Translations under genes and position numbers: made by a program
Notes under the pieces: generated by a model
The model's database searches: none
Told to the model about the DNA's origin: nothing
The model's input: only the letters and a program-made list of their open reading frames with translations
NCBI RefSeq assembly: GCF_000739875.1
Contig: NZ_BBJR01000024.1
Coordinates: forward strand, 62,001-126,000
Source of the DNA: Comamonas aquatica NBRC 14918
GTDB lineage: Bacteria; Pseudomonadota; Gammaproteobacteria; Burkholderiales; Burkholderiaceae_C
DNA length: 64,000 bases
Direction of reading: 5' to 3'
Shown here: positions 49,966 through 60,156 of the stretch, piece by piece
Position numbering within the stretch: the stretch's first letter is position 1
How the letters are laid out: every line of letters starts with the position of its first letter

Positions 49966-51588
49966 CTAGCCTTGCAGCATAAGCGCGGGCTGCTCTGATT
50001 CCAGGAGTGCCTGTTCGGCCGACTGGGCGCTGCCGGGCAGGGTGAACTGCCGCACGGCCTGGTCCAGCACGCCGGCCTGGTCGCGCAGCGAGGCCGAGGC
50101 CGCGCTGGACTGCTCCACCAGGGCCGCGTTCTGCTGGGTCATCTGTTCCAGCTCGTCCACGGAGCGCATCACCTCCGCAATCTGGCGGTGCTGGGTGTGG
50201 GCTGCCTCGCTGATCTCGGCAATCACCTGGGCCACGCGGTGCACGCTGCCCACGATGTCGTCCATGGTGCTGCCGGCCTGCCGCACCAGGCTGGTGCCGC
50301 TGTCCACGCACTGGGTGGAGGCGGTGATCAGCGCCTTGATTTCGCGCGCCGCCTCGGCGCTGCGGCCGGCCAGGGCCCGCACCTCGTTGGCCACCACGGC
50401 AAAGCCGCGGCCCTGTTCGCCGGCGCGGGCGGCCTCCACGGCCGCATTCAGCGCCAGGATGTTGGTCTGGAAGGCGATGCCATCGATCACGCCGGTGATG
50501 TGGGCGATGCGCTCGGAGCTCTGGGCGATCTGCGCCATGGTCTGCACCACCTCCGCCGTCACCTGGCGCCCGCGCTGGGCCACGCTGGTGGCGGCCTGGG
50601 CGTGCTGGTGCGCAGTTTCGCTGGCCTGTGCGTTGTGCTGCACGCCCTGGCCCAGCTCTTCCATGGCGCCGGTGGTGGTCTGCAGGTGCGAAGCCGTGTC
50701 TTCCGTGCGCTCGCTCAGGTGGTGGTTGCCGGTGGCGATTTCCGCACTGGCGGTGGACACCTGGCCCGAGGCGGCCTGCACCTGGGCCACCAGGCTGCGC
50801 AGGGCGGCCTGCATGGTGGCCATGGCGGTCACCAACTGGCCGACCTCGTCGCGGTTCAGTGCCACGATGTCCTGCGACAGGTCGCCAGCGGCCACGCGCT
50901 GCGCCATGTCGCGCGCCATGGTCAGCGAACGCATGATGGTGCGCACGCTGACCACCGTCACCGGCAGCATCACCAGCACGGCGATCAGCACCACGGCGGC
51001 CATCAGCCGCTTCATCTGCTCGGCCTGGGCGGTGATCTGCTGGCGGGCGGTGTCCAGCTCGGCCTGGGCCTGCATCACGGCGGCGCTCAGCAGGGCGTCC
51101 GCGTCATGGATGGCCGAGCGCACGAACTCGGCCTGCTCGGCCCCCTCGGCCGGGCTGACCAGGCCCTGGCGCACCTGCTCCAGCAGCGGGGACAGGTCGT
51201 TGCCATAGCGCTCCAGCGAGGTGTGGACCACGCCCAGCTTCTGGGCATAGTCCGAGGTTTCGGGCTGCAGCATCCCCAGCATCTGGGCGCGTTCCTTGAT
51301 GCTGGCCAGCGTGGTCTGCCAGCGACCCAGCATCTCTTCGGCCCGGTCCGAGCTGTCGGCATTCACGATGGTGTTTTTTTCGGCGATCTGCAGGCTCCCT
51401 AGATTGGTGCGCAGCTCGCTGATATCGGTCAGGGTCTGCACCCGGGTGGCGAAGACCTCTTCCACCGTGTGGTGGGTCTGCTCCAGGGCATAAAAGCCCG
51501 CGCCGCCAATGGCGGCCAGCATGGCCAGGCAAAACAGGGTGCCGCAGTACAGGCGGCGCTTGATCGACAGGTTGGCAACGAAGTTCAT
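49966..51588 (-). CDS. Methyl-accepting chemotaxis protein with four-helix-bundle sensor
   Basis: A 540-residue receptor. It has an N-terminal helix ([23 protein letters not shown]), a periplasmic bundle of about 150 residues, a second helix ([19 protein letters not shown]), a HAMP domain and a signalling tip [19 protein letters not shown]. No C-terminal docking pentapeptide is seen. The start 51588 gives a standard [14 protein letters not shown]-terminus. Its gene follows trpB by 86 bases on the same strand. The ligand is unknown. Confidence 0.92.
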   Translation of the reverse strand: MNFVANLSIKRRLYCGTLFCLAMLAAIGGAGFYALEQTHHTVEEVFATRVQTLTDISELRTNLGSLQIAEKNTIVNADSSDRAEEMLGRWQTTLASIKERAQMLGMLQPETSDYAQKLGVVHTSLERYGNDLSPLLEQVRQGLVSPAEGAEQAEFVRSAIHDADALLSAAVMQAQAELDTARQQITAQAEQMKRLMAAVVLIAVLVMLPVTVVSVRTIMRSLTMARDMAQRVAAGDLSQDIVALNRDEVGQLVTAMATMQAALRSLVAQVQAASGQVSTASAEIATGNHHLSERTEDTASHLQTTTGAMEELGQGVQHNAQASETAHQHAQAATSVAQRGRQVTAEVVQTMAQIAQSSERIAHITGVIDGIAFQTNILALNAAVEAARAGEQGRGFAVVANEVRALAGRSAEAAREIKALITASTQCVDSGTSLVRQAGSTMDDIVGSVHRVAQVIAEISEAAHTQHRQIAEVMRSVDELEQMTQQNAALVEQSSAASASLRDQAGVLDQAVRQFTLPGSAQSAEQALLESEQPALMLQG

Positions 51589-51674
51589 CACGAATCCTTG
51601 GGTATGCCCCGCTGCTTGTGGCAACGGTATACAAAATGTTTCGCAAATTTCGCGCCAACCTCTTGACGATCGTT

Positions 51675-52883
51675 TTACAGGTTGAGGATTTTGGCCACGT
51701 AGTCCGCATCCTTGTCGCCACGGCCGGACAGGTTGACCAGGATGTGCTGGTCCGCGCCCAGCGTGGGGGCGGCGCGCATGGCCCAGGCCACGGCGTGGGC
51801 GCTTTCGAGTGCGGGGATGATGCCTTCCACGCGCGACAGCGCCATGAAGGCGTGCAGGCATTCCTGGTCGGTGACCGACTGGTACTGCACACGGCCCAGG
51901 TCTTTGAGGTAGCTGTGCTGCGGGCCCACGCCGGGATAGTCCAGGCCGGAGGCGATGCTGTGCACGGCGGCCGGCGTGCCGTCAGCGTTTTCCAGCACAT
52001 AGCACTGCATGCCGTGGATGGCGCCGGGCTTGCCCACCGACAGTGTGGCCGCGTGGCGACCGGGCTTGTCCACGCCTTCACCGGCGGGCTCCACGCCGAC
52101 CAGCTGCACGGCGGCGTCGGGCAGGAAGGCGGTGAACATGCCGATGGCGTTGCTGCCGCCGCCCACGCAGGCGGCCACGAAGTCGGGCAGGCGGCCATGC
52201 TTGGCCTGGAACTGCTCGCGGGCCTCGCGGCCGATGATGCTCTGGAAGTCGCGCACCATCATCGGGAAGGGGTGGGGCCCGACCACCGAGCCAATCGCGT
52301 ACAGGTAGTCACTGGGGTTGGTCAGGTACTCCTCGAAGGCGCTGTCCACGGCCTCCTTCAGCGTGGCGGCACCGCGCGTCACGGCCACCAGCTTGCAGCC
52401 CAGGATGCGCATCTTGGTGACGTTGGGGTGTTCCTTCGCGATATCGACCTGGCCCATGTGGATCTCGCAGGGAATACCCACCAGCGCACAGGCCGTGGCC
52501 AGGGCCACGCCGTGCTGGCCGGCGCCGGTTTCGGCAATCACCTTCTTCTTGCCCATGAACTTGGCCAGCAGCGCTTCGCCCAGGCAGTGGTTGATCTTGT
52601 GGGCGCCGGTGTGGTTCAGGTCTTCACGCTTCAAGTGAATCTGCGCGCCGCCCAGTTGGGCGGACAGGCGCTTGGCGTGGAAGATGGGGCTGGGGCGGCC
52701 CACATAGTCGGCGAACAGCTCGGCCAGCTCTTGCTGGAAGTCCTGGCGCTGGGTGATCTGGGCGTAGGCGACGTTGATGTCGTCCATGGCCTGTTTCAGG
52801 TGCGGGGGCACCAACTGGCCGCCGTAGGGGCCGAAGAAGCCCTGGTCATCGGGCATGGGGGCAAACGTGGTGGCTGTGTGCAT
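51675..52883 (-). CDS. trpB: Tryptophan synthase beta chain without a neighbouring trpA
   Basis: A 402-residue PLP enzyme that joins indole and serine to make tryptophan. The PLP lysine is Lys96 in [15 protein letters not shown], the catalytic Glu118 is in AETGAGQHG and the phosphate loop is [10 protein letters not shown]. The features [17 protein letters not shown] and HKINH resemble TrpB of Gram-positive and Bacteroides type more than E. coli TrpB. No trpA or trpF is nearby. The neighbours are a SRPBCC gene upstream and a receptor gene downstream, so this may be a second, stand-alone TrpB that salvages indole. The sequence identifies the enzyme class firmly but not the physiological role. 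Confidence 0.93.
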   Translation of the reverse strand: MHTATTFAPMPDDQGFFGPYGGQLVPPHLKQAMDDINVAYAQITQRQDFQQELAELFADYVGRPSPIFHAKRLSAQLGGAQIHLKREDLNHTGAHKINHCLGEALLAKFMGKKKVIAETGAGQHGVALATACALVGIPCEIHMGQVDIAKEHPNVTKMRILGCKLVAVTRGAATLKEAVDSAFEEYLTNPSDYLYAIGSVVGPHPFPMMVRDFQSIIGREAREQFQAKHGRLPDFVAACVGGGSNAIGMFTAFLPDAAVQLVGVEPAGEGVDKPGRHAATLSVGKPGAIHGMQCYVLENADGTPAAVHSIASGLDYPGVGPQHSYLKDLGRVQYQSVTDQECLHAFMALSRVEGIIPALESAHAVAWAMRAAPTLGADQHILVNLSGRGDKDADYVAKILNL

Positions 52884-52993
52884 GGCAGGGGTCACAAGGG
52901 TGGGGAGTGGGTCAAAGCAGTCCCCATCTTGATAGCACGCCAGGCTTACAGCCAGCCGTCTGTACAAACCCTGCCACGCAGGGCCGCCGCGGA

Positions 52994-53452
52994 TCAGGCC
53001 GTTGGCGGCGCGGACGGGATGTGCGCTTCCACCAGCAGCGCCAGCAGTTGCAGCGATTGCTGCCAGCCCAGGTAGCAGGCCTCGGCGGGGATCATGGCGG
53101 GCACGCCTTCCTGCACGATCTGCACCTCGGTGCCGCAAGGCACGGCACGCAGATCGACCGTGGTGGTCATGCTGCCGGGCAGGCTGGGGTCGTCGAACTG
53201 GTCGCTGTTGCGGATGCGCACGTTGGGCACCAGCTCCAGGTAGGTGCCGCCAAAGCTGCTGCGCTCGCCCGTGCCCAGGTTGATGAAGGCCATGCGAAAG
53301 CGTCCACCGGTGCGGGCGTCCATCTCCTCGACCTCGCAGACAAAACCGTGCGGGGGCATCCATTTGACCAGGGCGGCGGCACTGGTGAAGGCGCGGTAGA
53401 TGCGCTCCGGGGGCGCCTGGAGCACGCGGTGCAGGCGGATGGTGTGGGCCAT
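52994..53452 (-). CDS. SRPBCC/AHSA1-type protein
   Basis: A 152-residue START-like ligand-binding protein of the AHSA1 group: [22 protein letters not shown] at the start and [18 protein letters not shown] in the middle are typical. The group binds hydrophobic ligands or acts like Aha1. No substrate is known. The start 53452 is set by a perfect AGGAGG ribosome site 6 bases upstream, so the longer frame to 53746 is rejected. It lies 110 bases before trpB. Confidence 0.9.
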   Translation of the reverse strand: MAHTIRLHRVLQAPPERIYRAFTSAAALVKWMPPHGFVCEVEEMDARTGGRFRMAFINLGTGERSSFGGTYLELVPNVRIRNSDQFDDPSLPGSMTTTVDLRAVPCGTEVQIVQEGVPAMIPAEACYLGWQQSLQLLALLVEAHIPSAPPTA

Positions 53453-53947
53453 GGAAACCTCCTGGGTTGTGGCAGCCAGGGCCAGCCTAACCCCACCGCG
53501 GGAGCACTGCGCGGCAAGGCCATGGTGCCGGGATGGCGAATCGAGGGCGGCCGGGTGCTGTGTCAGGGGCTTGTCCTGCCCGGTCCAACTGCCCTGTGCT
53601 TGTGCGGTCACGGTGGGGCTCTGGGCGCGTTGGCCACGGCTTGGCGACTGAGCCAACGCTGGGGCGGCCGAATGGTTGGCCTGCAGGGCCTGGCAGGCCG
53701 AGTTCACGGCCCGCAACGATTCCCACCTGGGGTGTACTGGGTCCATCTGGCGCGGCCAGTCGCCGGCTGTTGGCGTCGTGTGGTCATGCAGGCGCTGCAG
53801 GCCCGGTCTGTGTGGCGTCCTCGCGGCGACCCCTGCATGGGCCTTGGCAAGACATCGTGGCCGGGCGGGCCGTGGGGTGGAAGGGCCGGGGCCTTGTCCG
53901 TGGGGTGGTCGGTTGGCGATGTGGGCGATGGCGCACGGGCCCGGGTC
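53453..53947. other. 495-base gap with no supported gene
   Basis: It lies between the SRPBCC gene and the end of the LysR gene. It is GC-rich with G-tracts. Open frames occur on both strands but have shadow-like, Arg/Pro/Gly-rich products and no ribosome sites. I see no tRNA, hairpin terminator or repeat. Confidence 0.5.
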
Positions 53948-54898
53948 TCACGGCGGGGGCGGTATGACCGAAGCCGCCCGCATGCCGCTGAGCTGCGGCA
54001 TGGCGGCACGCATGGTGTCCAGAAAGCAGCGCAGCCTGGCCGGGTAGAACGCAGCCTGCGGGTAGACCAGGGAGACGGGCAGGGGGGCGGCCTCCCAGCC
54101 CGGCACCAGGTGCTGCAGCCGGCCGGCGCGCAGATCGTCCTGCACCACCCAGGCCGAGGCGATGCCCACACCCAGGCCGGCCAGGGCCGCGCTGCGCAGG
54201 GCGTACAGGCTGTCGGTGGACAGACGGGGCTGGATGGCCAGGCGCTGCGTGCCGTGCAGGGCGTGTGTCAGGCCCACTTCGCGCTGGTAGAAGGTGTTGA
54301 GCGCCATCCACGGCCAGCCGGCCAGGTCCTGCGCGGTCGTGGCCGGCGGGTGCTGGGCCACCAGGGACGGCGCCGCGACCACGATGCGCGGCACCTCGGC
54401 CAGGCGCAGGGCGATGACGGCCGGGTCCTGCACCTGGCCCACCTGGATGGCGCAGTCAATGCCTTCGGCGATGAAGTCCGGGCGGCGGTCGTGCAGCATC
54501 CATTCCACCTGCACCTCGGGGTAGCGGCGCAGGTAGTCCAGCAAGGGCGCCATCAGCTGGTCCTGGCCAAAGGCATGCGGCACCAGCACGCGCAGCTGGC
54601 CCCGGGGCACGTCCTGCACGCCGCGCAGATCGGCCTCCATGGCCTCCCAGTCCCGCACCAGCGACTTGGCATGGGCGTAGCAGCGCTCGCCGTCCACGGT
54701 CAGCTTCATGCCGTGCGTGGAGCGTTGCAGCAGGCGCAGGCCCAGCGCGCGCTCGAGCTGTTGCAGGCGGCGGCTGACGGTGGGTTGGGTGGTGCCCAGC
54801 TGCAGGGCGGCGGCCGAGAGGCTGCCGGCTTCGACGATGCGCACCAGGGTGTGCAGCAGGGCAAGGCGGTCGCTGCCGCTGGAAGGCGAGGTTTCCAT
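53948..54898 (-). CDS. LysR-family transcriptional regulator
   Basis: A 316-residue regulator with a winged helix-turn-helix at about residues 10-68 (AGSLSAAALQLGTTQPTVSRRLQQLE) and a two-lobed effector domain. It is divergent from an MFS exporter gene with only 100 bases between them, the classic layout in which the regulator controls the transporter. A palindromic T-N11-A-like site overlaps its own start codon. The effector is unknown. Confidence 0.92.
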   Translation of the reverse strand: METSPSSGSDRLALLHTLVRIVEAGSLSAAALQLGTTQPTVSRRLQQLERALGLRLLQRSTHGMKLTVDGERCYAHAKSLVRDWEAMEADLRGVQDVPRGQLRVLVPHAFGQDQLMAPLLDYLRRYPEVQVEWMLHDRRPDFIAEGIDCAIQVGQVQDPAVIALRLAEVPRIVVAAPSLVAQHPPATTAQDLAGWPWMALNTFYQREVGLTHALHGTQRLAIQPRLSTDSLYALRSAALAGLGVGIASAWVVQDDLRAGRLQHLVPGWEAAPLPVSLVYPQAAFYPARLRCFLDTMRAAMPQLSGMRAASVIPPPP

Positions 54899-54911
54899 AC
54901 GTTAAGCGTAT
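54897..54911. promoter_or_regulatory. Candidate LysR operator overlapping the lysR start codon
   Basis: ATACG (54897-54901) and CGTAT (54907-54911) form a perfect 5-base inverted repeat around TTAAG. It has the size and form of a LysR-type half-dyad (T-N11-A) and overlaps the regulator start codon, so binding would repress the regulator gene itself. Confidence 0.45.
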
Positions 54912-54998
54912 AGCAAATCTACAAGCCAGACCACTACCCGCGCGCTGTTGATATACGGAAACTCTGCAGCATTGATAGCAAACATCTGGACGTTGAAC

Positions 54999-56249
54999 AT
55001 GTCATCCATTCCATCTACGTATGAAGCGCGCAGCACGCACACCACCCAGTCCACGCAGGGCGTGATCCACCCACCGGCGCCGCCGGCCATCGGCGCACGG
55101 CTGCTGCTGTTGCTGGCTACGGCCGCGGGTGTCAGCGTCGCGTCGCTGTACTACAGCCAGCCCATGCTGGGGGTGCTGGGCGCCGATCTGCAGGCCCCGG
55201 CCAGCACCGCCGGCTGGGTGCCCACGCTGACACAGCTGGGCTATGCATTGGGCATTTTGCTGCTGGCGCCGCTGGGGGACCGGTATGACCGCCGCCGCAT
55301 CATCCTGGCCAAGGCTGCGGCCCTGGTGCTGGCGCTGCTGGTCAGTGGCCTGGCGCCTGGCATGGCCAGCCTGCTGGCGGCCAGCCTGGGCGTGGGCCTG
55401 GCCGCTACCATGGCGCAGGACGTGGTGCCCGCCGCGGCCACGCTGGCCTCTGCGGCCCAGCGCGGGCGCATGGTGGGCACGGTGATGACCGGGCTGCTGC
55501 TGGGCATTTTGCTGTCCCGCGTGGTCAGCGGCCTGGTGGCCCAGCTCTGGGGCTGGCGCAGCATGTACCTGCTGGCCGCTGCCGCCATGGCCCTGTTGGC
55601 CGTGGCCGTGTGGCGCGGCCTGCCGCACTTTGCGCCCACCACCCAGCTGGGCTGGTCGGCACTGATGCGTTCCATGTGGGGGCTGTGGCGCCAGCATGCG
55701 GCCTTGCGCCGTGCGGCGCTGGCCCAGGGCCTGCTGGCGGTGGGTTTCAGCGCCTTCTGGTCCACGCTGGCGGTGATGCTGCACAGCCAGTTCCAGTTGG
55801 GGGCCGCCGCAGCGGGGGCCTTGGGGCTGGCGGGCGCGGCCGGGGCCTTGGCCGCCCCACTGGCCGGGCGCATGGCCGACCGCCGTGGCCCCGAGCTGGT
55901 GACGCGCGCCGGCGCCGCACTGGCAGCGGCCGCCTTTGCCAGCATGGCGGCGATGCCCTGGCTGGGGGCGCAGGGCCAGATGCTGCTGATCGTGGCGGCG
56001 GCCGTGGTGTTCGACTTTGGCGTGCAGGCTGTGCTAGTGGCGCACCAGACCATCGTCTACGGCATTGCGCCCGAGGCGCGCAGCCGCCTGAATGCGCTGC
56101 TGTTCACCGGCATGTTCGTGGGCATGGCCAGCGGTGCGGCCATCGGCAGCTGGGTGCTGGACCATGCGGGCTGGCTGGGCGTGGTCGTGCTGGCCACCGT
56201 GACGGCCCTGGCGGCCCTGGGGGTGTGCTGCTGGCCGCATGGCCGCTGA
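54999..56249 (+). CDS. MFS transporter (drug/metabolite efflux type)
   Basis: A 416-residue protein with twelve predicted membrane helices and the MFS loop motif GDRYDRRRI between helices 2 and 3. YYSQPMLGVLG and the drug-resistance-type spacing are like YnfM-type exporters. ATG 54999 is chosen. TTG 54948 would extend into the regulator region. It is probably controlled by the divergent LysR. The substrate is unknown. Confidence 0.88.
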   Translation: MSSIPSTYEARSTHTTQSTQGVIHPPAPPAIGARLLLLLATAAGVSVASLYYSQPMLGVLGADLQAPASTAGWVPTLTQLGYALGILLLAPLGDRYDRRRIILAKAAALVLALLVSGLAPGMASLLAASLGVGLAATMAQDVVPAAATLASAAQRGRMVGTVMTGLLLGILLSRVVSGLVAQLWGWRSMYLLAAAAMALLAVAVWRGLPHFAPTTQLGWSALMRSMWGLWRQHAALRRAALAQGLLAVGFSAFWSTLAVMLHSQFQLGAAAAGALGLAGAAGALAAPLAGRMADRRGPELVTRAGAALAAAAFASMAAMPWLGAQGQMLLIVAAAVVFDFGVQAVLVAHQTIVYGIAPEARSRLNALLFTGMFVGMASGAAIGSWVLDHAGWLGVVVLATVTALAALGVCCWPHGR

Positions 56250-56408
56250 GTGCTATGGATGCCATCCCGCTGCGCAGCGCCAAACCAGCACTTGGGTGGC
56301 AGGCCTAACGCGTGTGGCTGCAAGGGCCGGTGTGGGGGCCCGGCCTCGCCAGTGTCAAGCTGGGGTGGACGTGGGGGCGGTCAGCCTGGGCCGAGGCCGC
56401 TGCCCGTT

Positions 56409-57848
56409 TCAGCCGGGGTGACGCAGCGCGTGCAGCACCTGGGCCAACTGGCGCACCCCGGCCTCCAGTTCCATCGGGGTGTAGGCCGCAAAGCCCATCA
56501 GCACGCCTTGGTGGCGCGGTGGTCCGCTGTACAGCGCCGACAGGCCCGCCAGCGTGATGCCGGCGCGTGCGGCGGCCGCCACCAGCGGTGCTTCTTGCAG
56601 ACCGCCGCGCAGGTGGCAGGCCATCTGCATGCCGCCTGCGGGTACCTGGGGTTCCTGCCAGTCGGCCAGGTGCGTGCGCAGCAACTGGGCCAGCCGATCG
56701 CGCCGCTGGGCGTAGACGGTGCGCATGGTGCGGATGTGGGCCCCCAGGTGGCCGCCTTCGATGAAGCGCGCCAGTGTCAGCTGGGCCAGGGGCGCGCTGT
56801 GCCCGTCCTGCAGTGACCGGGCGACGGTCATGGGGGCCACCAGCGCGGGCGGCAGCACCATATAGCCCAGGCGCAGGCCTGGAAATAGCGATTTGCTGAA
56901 GGTGCCGATATAGAGCGTACGCCCGTGGGCGTCCAGCCCTTGCACGCAGGCCGTGGGTTTGCCGGCGTAGTGGAATTCGCTGTCGTAGTCGTCCTCGAGG
57001 ATCCAGCTCTGGTGCTCCCGGGCCCAGGCGATGGCGGCCAGCCGCCGCTCCAGCGACAGGGTGGCGCCGGTGGGGTACTGGTGGGACGGGGTCAGGAACA
57101 TGGCCTGGGCGGGCGGGGCGGCCGCGAGGTGCTGCACCTGCATGCCCTCGGCATCCAGTGGCACGGGCTGGCAGACCAGGCCGGCGGCGTCAAAGGCCTT
57201 GCGCGCACCATGGTAGACCGGGTCTTCGATCAGGATGCGGTCACCCGGGTCCAGCAGCACCTGCGCGCACAGGCTCAGCGCCTGCTGGGTGCTGGTCAGC
57301 ACCAGCACCTGCTCGGGCGTGGCGCGGGCGCCGCGCTCCAGGTTCACATAGTCGGCAATGGCCTGGCGCAGTGGCAGCACACCCTGCGCCGGGCTGTGCT
57401 GCAGCGCGCGGTGGCCGTATTCCTTGAGCACCTGGCGCTGCAGCCGCTCCCAGGTCGGCAATGGAAAGTTGCGGGTCTCGGGCACGCCGGGGACAAAGGT
57501 ATGGGGCGCCGGAAAGTCGCCAACACCGCCTGCAGCCAGCATGGCCTGGCAGCGTCGACTCAGTGGCGGCGCCGCGGCCGGGCCGGCTGCTGCGGGGCGG
57601 GCCGGCAGGCGCCGCGCCTGCTGGGACACCTGGCTGCCGCTGCCCACGCGCCGCGTGATGAAGCCTTCGGCGTGCAGCTGGCTGTAGGCCGTTTCCACCG
57701 TATCGCGCGACACCGCCAGCGATTGCGCCAGTGCACGCGAGGCAGGCAGGGGCCGCCCGGCCGCCAGTTGGCCATCGAGGATCAGCTGCCGCAGGCTGCG
57801 CTGCAGCCGGGCGTGCAAGGGCAGGGCCTGGTGGGCCGGATCGGTCAT
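56409..57848 (-). CDS. MocR/GntR-type transcriptional regulator with aminotransferase domain
   Basis: A 479-residue regulator. The N-terminal GntR winged helix (LHARLQRSLRQLILDGQL, then PASRALAQSLAVSRDTVETAYSQL) is followed by a fold-type I aminotransferase domain with the PLP lysine Lys319 in GTFSKSLFPGLRLGY. Such proteins sense PLP or amino compounds and often control the divergent gene. Here that is benE, 201 bases away. The start at 57848 is the family start. ATG 57932 is possible. Confidence 0.88.
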   Translation of the reverse strand: MTDPAHQALPLHARLQRSLRQLILDGQLAAGRPLPASRALAQSLAVSRDTVETAYSQLHAEGFITRRVGSGSQVSQQARRLPARPAAAGPAAAPPLSRRCQAMLAAGGVGDFPAPHTFVPGVPETRNFPLPTWERLQRQVLKEYGHRALQHSPAQGVLPLRQAIADYVNLERGARATPEQVLVLTSTQQALSLCAQVLLDPGDRILIEDPVYHGARKAFDAAGLVCQPVPLDAEGMQVQHLAAAPPAQAMFLTPSHQYPTGATLSLERRLAAIAWAREHQSWILEDDYDSEFHYAGKPTACVQGLDAHGRTLYIGTFSKSLFPGLRLGYMVLPPALVAPMTVARSLQDGHSAPLAQLTLARFIEGGHLGAHIRTMRTVYAQRRDRLAQLLRTHLADWQEPQVPAGGMQMACHLRGGLQEAPLVAAAARAGITLAGLSALYSGPPRHQGVLMGFAAYTPMELEAGVRQLAQVLHALRHPG

Positions 57849-58049
57849 CCAGGCTTTGACGGATTCGAGCAAGGCGTGTTTGAACAATTGGTCTGACCGG
57901 TGGTGGAAAAGTGGCTGGCTACAGCATGCCATTCGGATTTTATAAACGGCGCATGCCCAGGCAGCAGGCACACCGTGTTCCATCGGTCGAGCAACGCCTG
58001 GGCCGGTTGGATTGTTTGACTGTGTGATCTGTTGGAAAGTTGTTCAGGC

Positions 58050-59303
58050 ATGGCCCATACCCCGGCTTCCGTTTCTGTGTCCGCGCGGCTGCGTCTGCGC
58101 GATGTGTTCCATCCTGCCGTGGCGGGGCTGGTGTCGGTCATCGTCAACTACGGGGGCACCTTCATCCTGGTGTTCCAAGCGGCCCGGGTGGCTGGGCTGG
58201 ATGCCGCGCACACGGCGTCCTGGGTGTGGTCGCTCTCGATGGGCGTGGGGCTGACGGGCCTGCTGCTGAGCTGGCTGACGCGTGCGCCCATCATCACGGC
58301 CTGGTCCACGCCAGCGGCGGCGTTTCTGGTGACGGCACTGGCCAGCACGCCCTATGCCGAAGCTGTGGGTGCCTACCTGGTGTCGGCTGCTGCCTTTGTG
58401 GTGCTGGGGTTGTCTGGGGGCTTCGAACGTGTCATCCGGCTGATTCCCCCGGGCGTGGCCACCGGGCTGCTGGCGGGGATTCTGCTGCCCTTCGGCCTGC
58501 GGGCCTTTGGCGGCGTGGCGGTGGAGCCGGCGCTGGCGCTGCTATTGATCGTGGCCTATGTGGTGCTCAAGCGCATTGCCGCACGCTATGCGGTGGTCGG
58601 CATTCTGCTGCTGGGGCTGGCGTTCCTGGTGCAGCAGCAACGCGTGGACCTGGCGGGGCTGTCGCTGCAATTGGCGGCACCGGTGTACACCGCACCCACC
58701 TGGTCGCTGGACAGCTTGCTCAGCGTGGCCCTGCCATTGTTTCTGATCACCCTGACGGGTCAGTACATGCCGGGCATGCTGGTGTTGCGCAACGATGGCT
58801 TTGCCACCAGTGCCAACCCGATCGTGACTGTGACCGGTCTGGGCTCTTTGCTGATGGCTTCGTTTGGTGCGCATGCCTTCAATCTGGCGGCCATCACGGC
58901 AGCCATTGCCACGGGGCGCGAAGCCCATGAAGACCCGTCCAAGCGGTGGATTGCGGGAGTGACCGCAGGCCTAGCTTACTGTCTGGTGGGGGTGTTCGGG
59001 GTAACGCTGGCTGCCGTCTTCATGGCCCTGCCGGCTGCGTTCACCACCACGCTGGCGGGACTGGCCCTGCTGGGCACCCTGGGCGGCAGTCTGGCGGCCG
59101 CCCTGGCCGATGCCCGTACCCGCGAGGCGGCGCTGATCACCTTTCTGGCTGCAGCGGCCAACATCCAGTGGCTGGGCGTTGGCGGCGCGTTCTGGGGCCT
59201 GGTGATCGGTCTGCTGGCCCATGCCGTGCTGCATGGCCGCATGCCCTGGCGCCCGGGGAGTGCTGCACCGCTGGCAGCGACCTCCTCTGTCACCAAGGCC
59301 TGA
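58050..59303 (+). CDS. BenE-family benzoate/H+ symporter
   Basis: A 417-residue inner-membrane protein with about twelve helices. The family pattern includes ITAWSTPAAAFL, FGLRAFGGVAVEPAL and GAHAFNLAAITAAIATG. BenE proteins import benzoate with protons, although homologues are widespread and the substrate here is not proven. No benzoate-degradation genes are in the window. ATG 58050 is preferred to the upstream start at 58032. Confidence 0.9.
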   Translation: MAHTPASVSVSARLRLRDVFHPAVAGLVSVIVNYGGTFILVFQAARVAGLDAAHTASWVWSLSMGVGLTGLLLSWLTRAPIITAWSTPAAAFLVTALASTPYAEAVGAYLVSAAAFVVLGLSGGFERVIRLIPPGVATGLLAGILLPFGLRAFGGVAVEPALALLLIVAYVVLKRIAARYAVVGILLLGLAFLVQQQRVDLAGLSLQLAAPVYTAPTWSLDSLLSVALPLFLITLTGQYMPGMLVLRNDGFATSANPIVTVTGLGSLLMASFGAHAFNLAAITAAIATGREAHEDPSKRWIAGVTAGLAYCLVGVFGVTLAAVFMALPAAFTTTLAGLALLGTLGGSLAAALADARTREAALITFLAAAANIQWLGVGGAFWGLVIGLLAHAVLHGRMPWRPGSAAPLAATSSVTKA

Positions 59304-59307
59304 ACCT

Positions 59308-60156
59308 ATGTCGGCTCCAAATTTCTTTCCGACCCGCACCGGCCATGACCAGCATGGTCGCTATCCCCAGGCCCTGACTCTGGCGGACTTTCAACACAAT
59401 CTGGCTGCGGTCCAGGCCCGCATGGCGGCGGCCTGCCAACGCGCTGGGCGGGATGCGGCCAGCGTGCGGCTACTGCCGGTGAGCAAGACCAAACCCGAAG
59501 CCAGCCTGCGCCTGGCCCATGCGGCGGGTTGCCGGATGTTGGGCGAAAACAAGGTGCAGGAGGCCTGGGGCAAATGGGAGTCTTTGCAGGACCTGACCGA
59601 TCTGCGCTGGTCGGTCATCGGCCATCTGCAAACCAACAAGGCCAAGCTGGTGGCGCGCTTTGCCAGCGAATTCCAGGCCCTGGACAGCCTGCGCCTGGCC
59701 GAGGCTCTGGACCGCCGCCTGCAGGCCGAAGGGCGCGCGCTGGATGTCTTTGTCCAGGTCAATACCTCGGGCGAGGCCAGCAAATACGGACTGGCCCCCG
59801 AGGCGGTGCCGGCGTTCCTGCAGGCCTTGCCCGCCATGTCGGCGCTGCGGGTGCGCGGCCTGATGACGCTGGCGCTGTTCTCCGAGGACAGCGCGCGGGT
59901 GCGCCAGTGTTTCGTGCGCCTTCGCAGGTTGCGCGACCAGTTGCGGCAGAGTGCCCCGGCGGGCATGTCTCTGGAGGAGCTGTCCATGGGGATGTCGGGT
60001 GACTTTGATATCGCGATCGAGGAGGGTGCCACCGTGGTGCGTGTGGGCCAGGCCATTTTTGGTGCCCGGGCAGTCCCGGACCAGCACTATTGGCCAGGAC
60101 TTGCGGTGCCGGCGGAGGTGGACGGGGTGTCAGGGCCTCTGCCTCACCCGAACTGA
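59308..60156 (+). CDS. YggS-family pyridoxal-phosphate homeostasis protein
   Basis: A 282-residue alanine-racemase-fold PLP protein that controls free PLP. Lys60 in LLPVSKTKP binds PLP, and IGHLQTNK and MGMSGDFDIAI are conserved family blocks. The N-terminal extension of about 25 residues is longer than E. coli YggS. It follows benE by 4 bases, so the two are probably one transcript. Its 3' end overlaps the convergent aldehyde dehydrogenase gene by 13 bases. Confidence 0.92.
   Translation: MSAPNFFPTRTGHDQHGRYPQALTLADFQHNLAAVQARMAAACQRAGRDAASVRLLPVSKTKPEASLRLAHAAGCRMLGENKVQEAWGKWESLQDLTDLRWSVIGHLQTNKAKLVARFASEFQALDSLRLAEALDRRLQAEGRALDVFVQVNTSGEASKYGLAPEAVPAFLQALPAMSALRVRGLMTLALFSEDSARVRQCFVRLRRLRDQLRQSAPAGMSLEELSMGMSGDFDIAIEEGATVVRVGQAIFGARAVPDQHYWPGLAVPAEVDGVSGPLPHPN

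Noticed and set aside
53533-53967. Several plus-strand frames in the 53.5-54.0 kb gap
   Set aside because: Trp/Arg/Gly-rich products, no ribosome site, overlapping frames on both strands.
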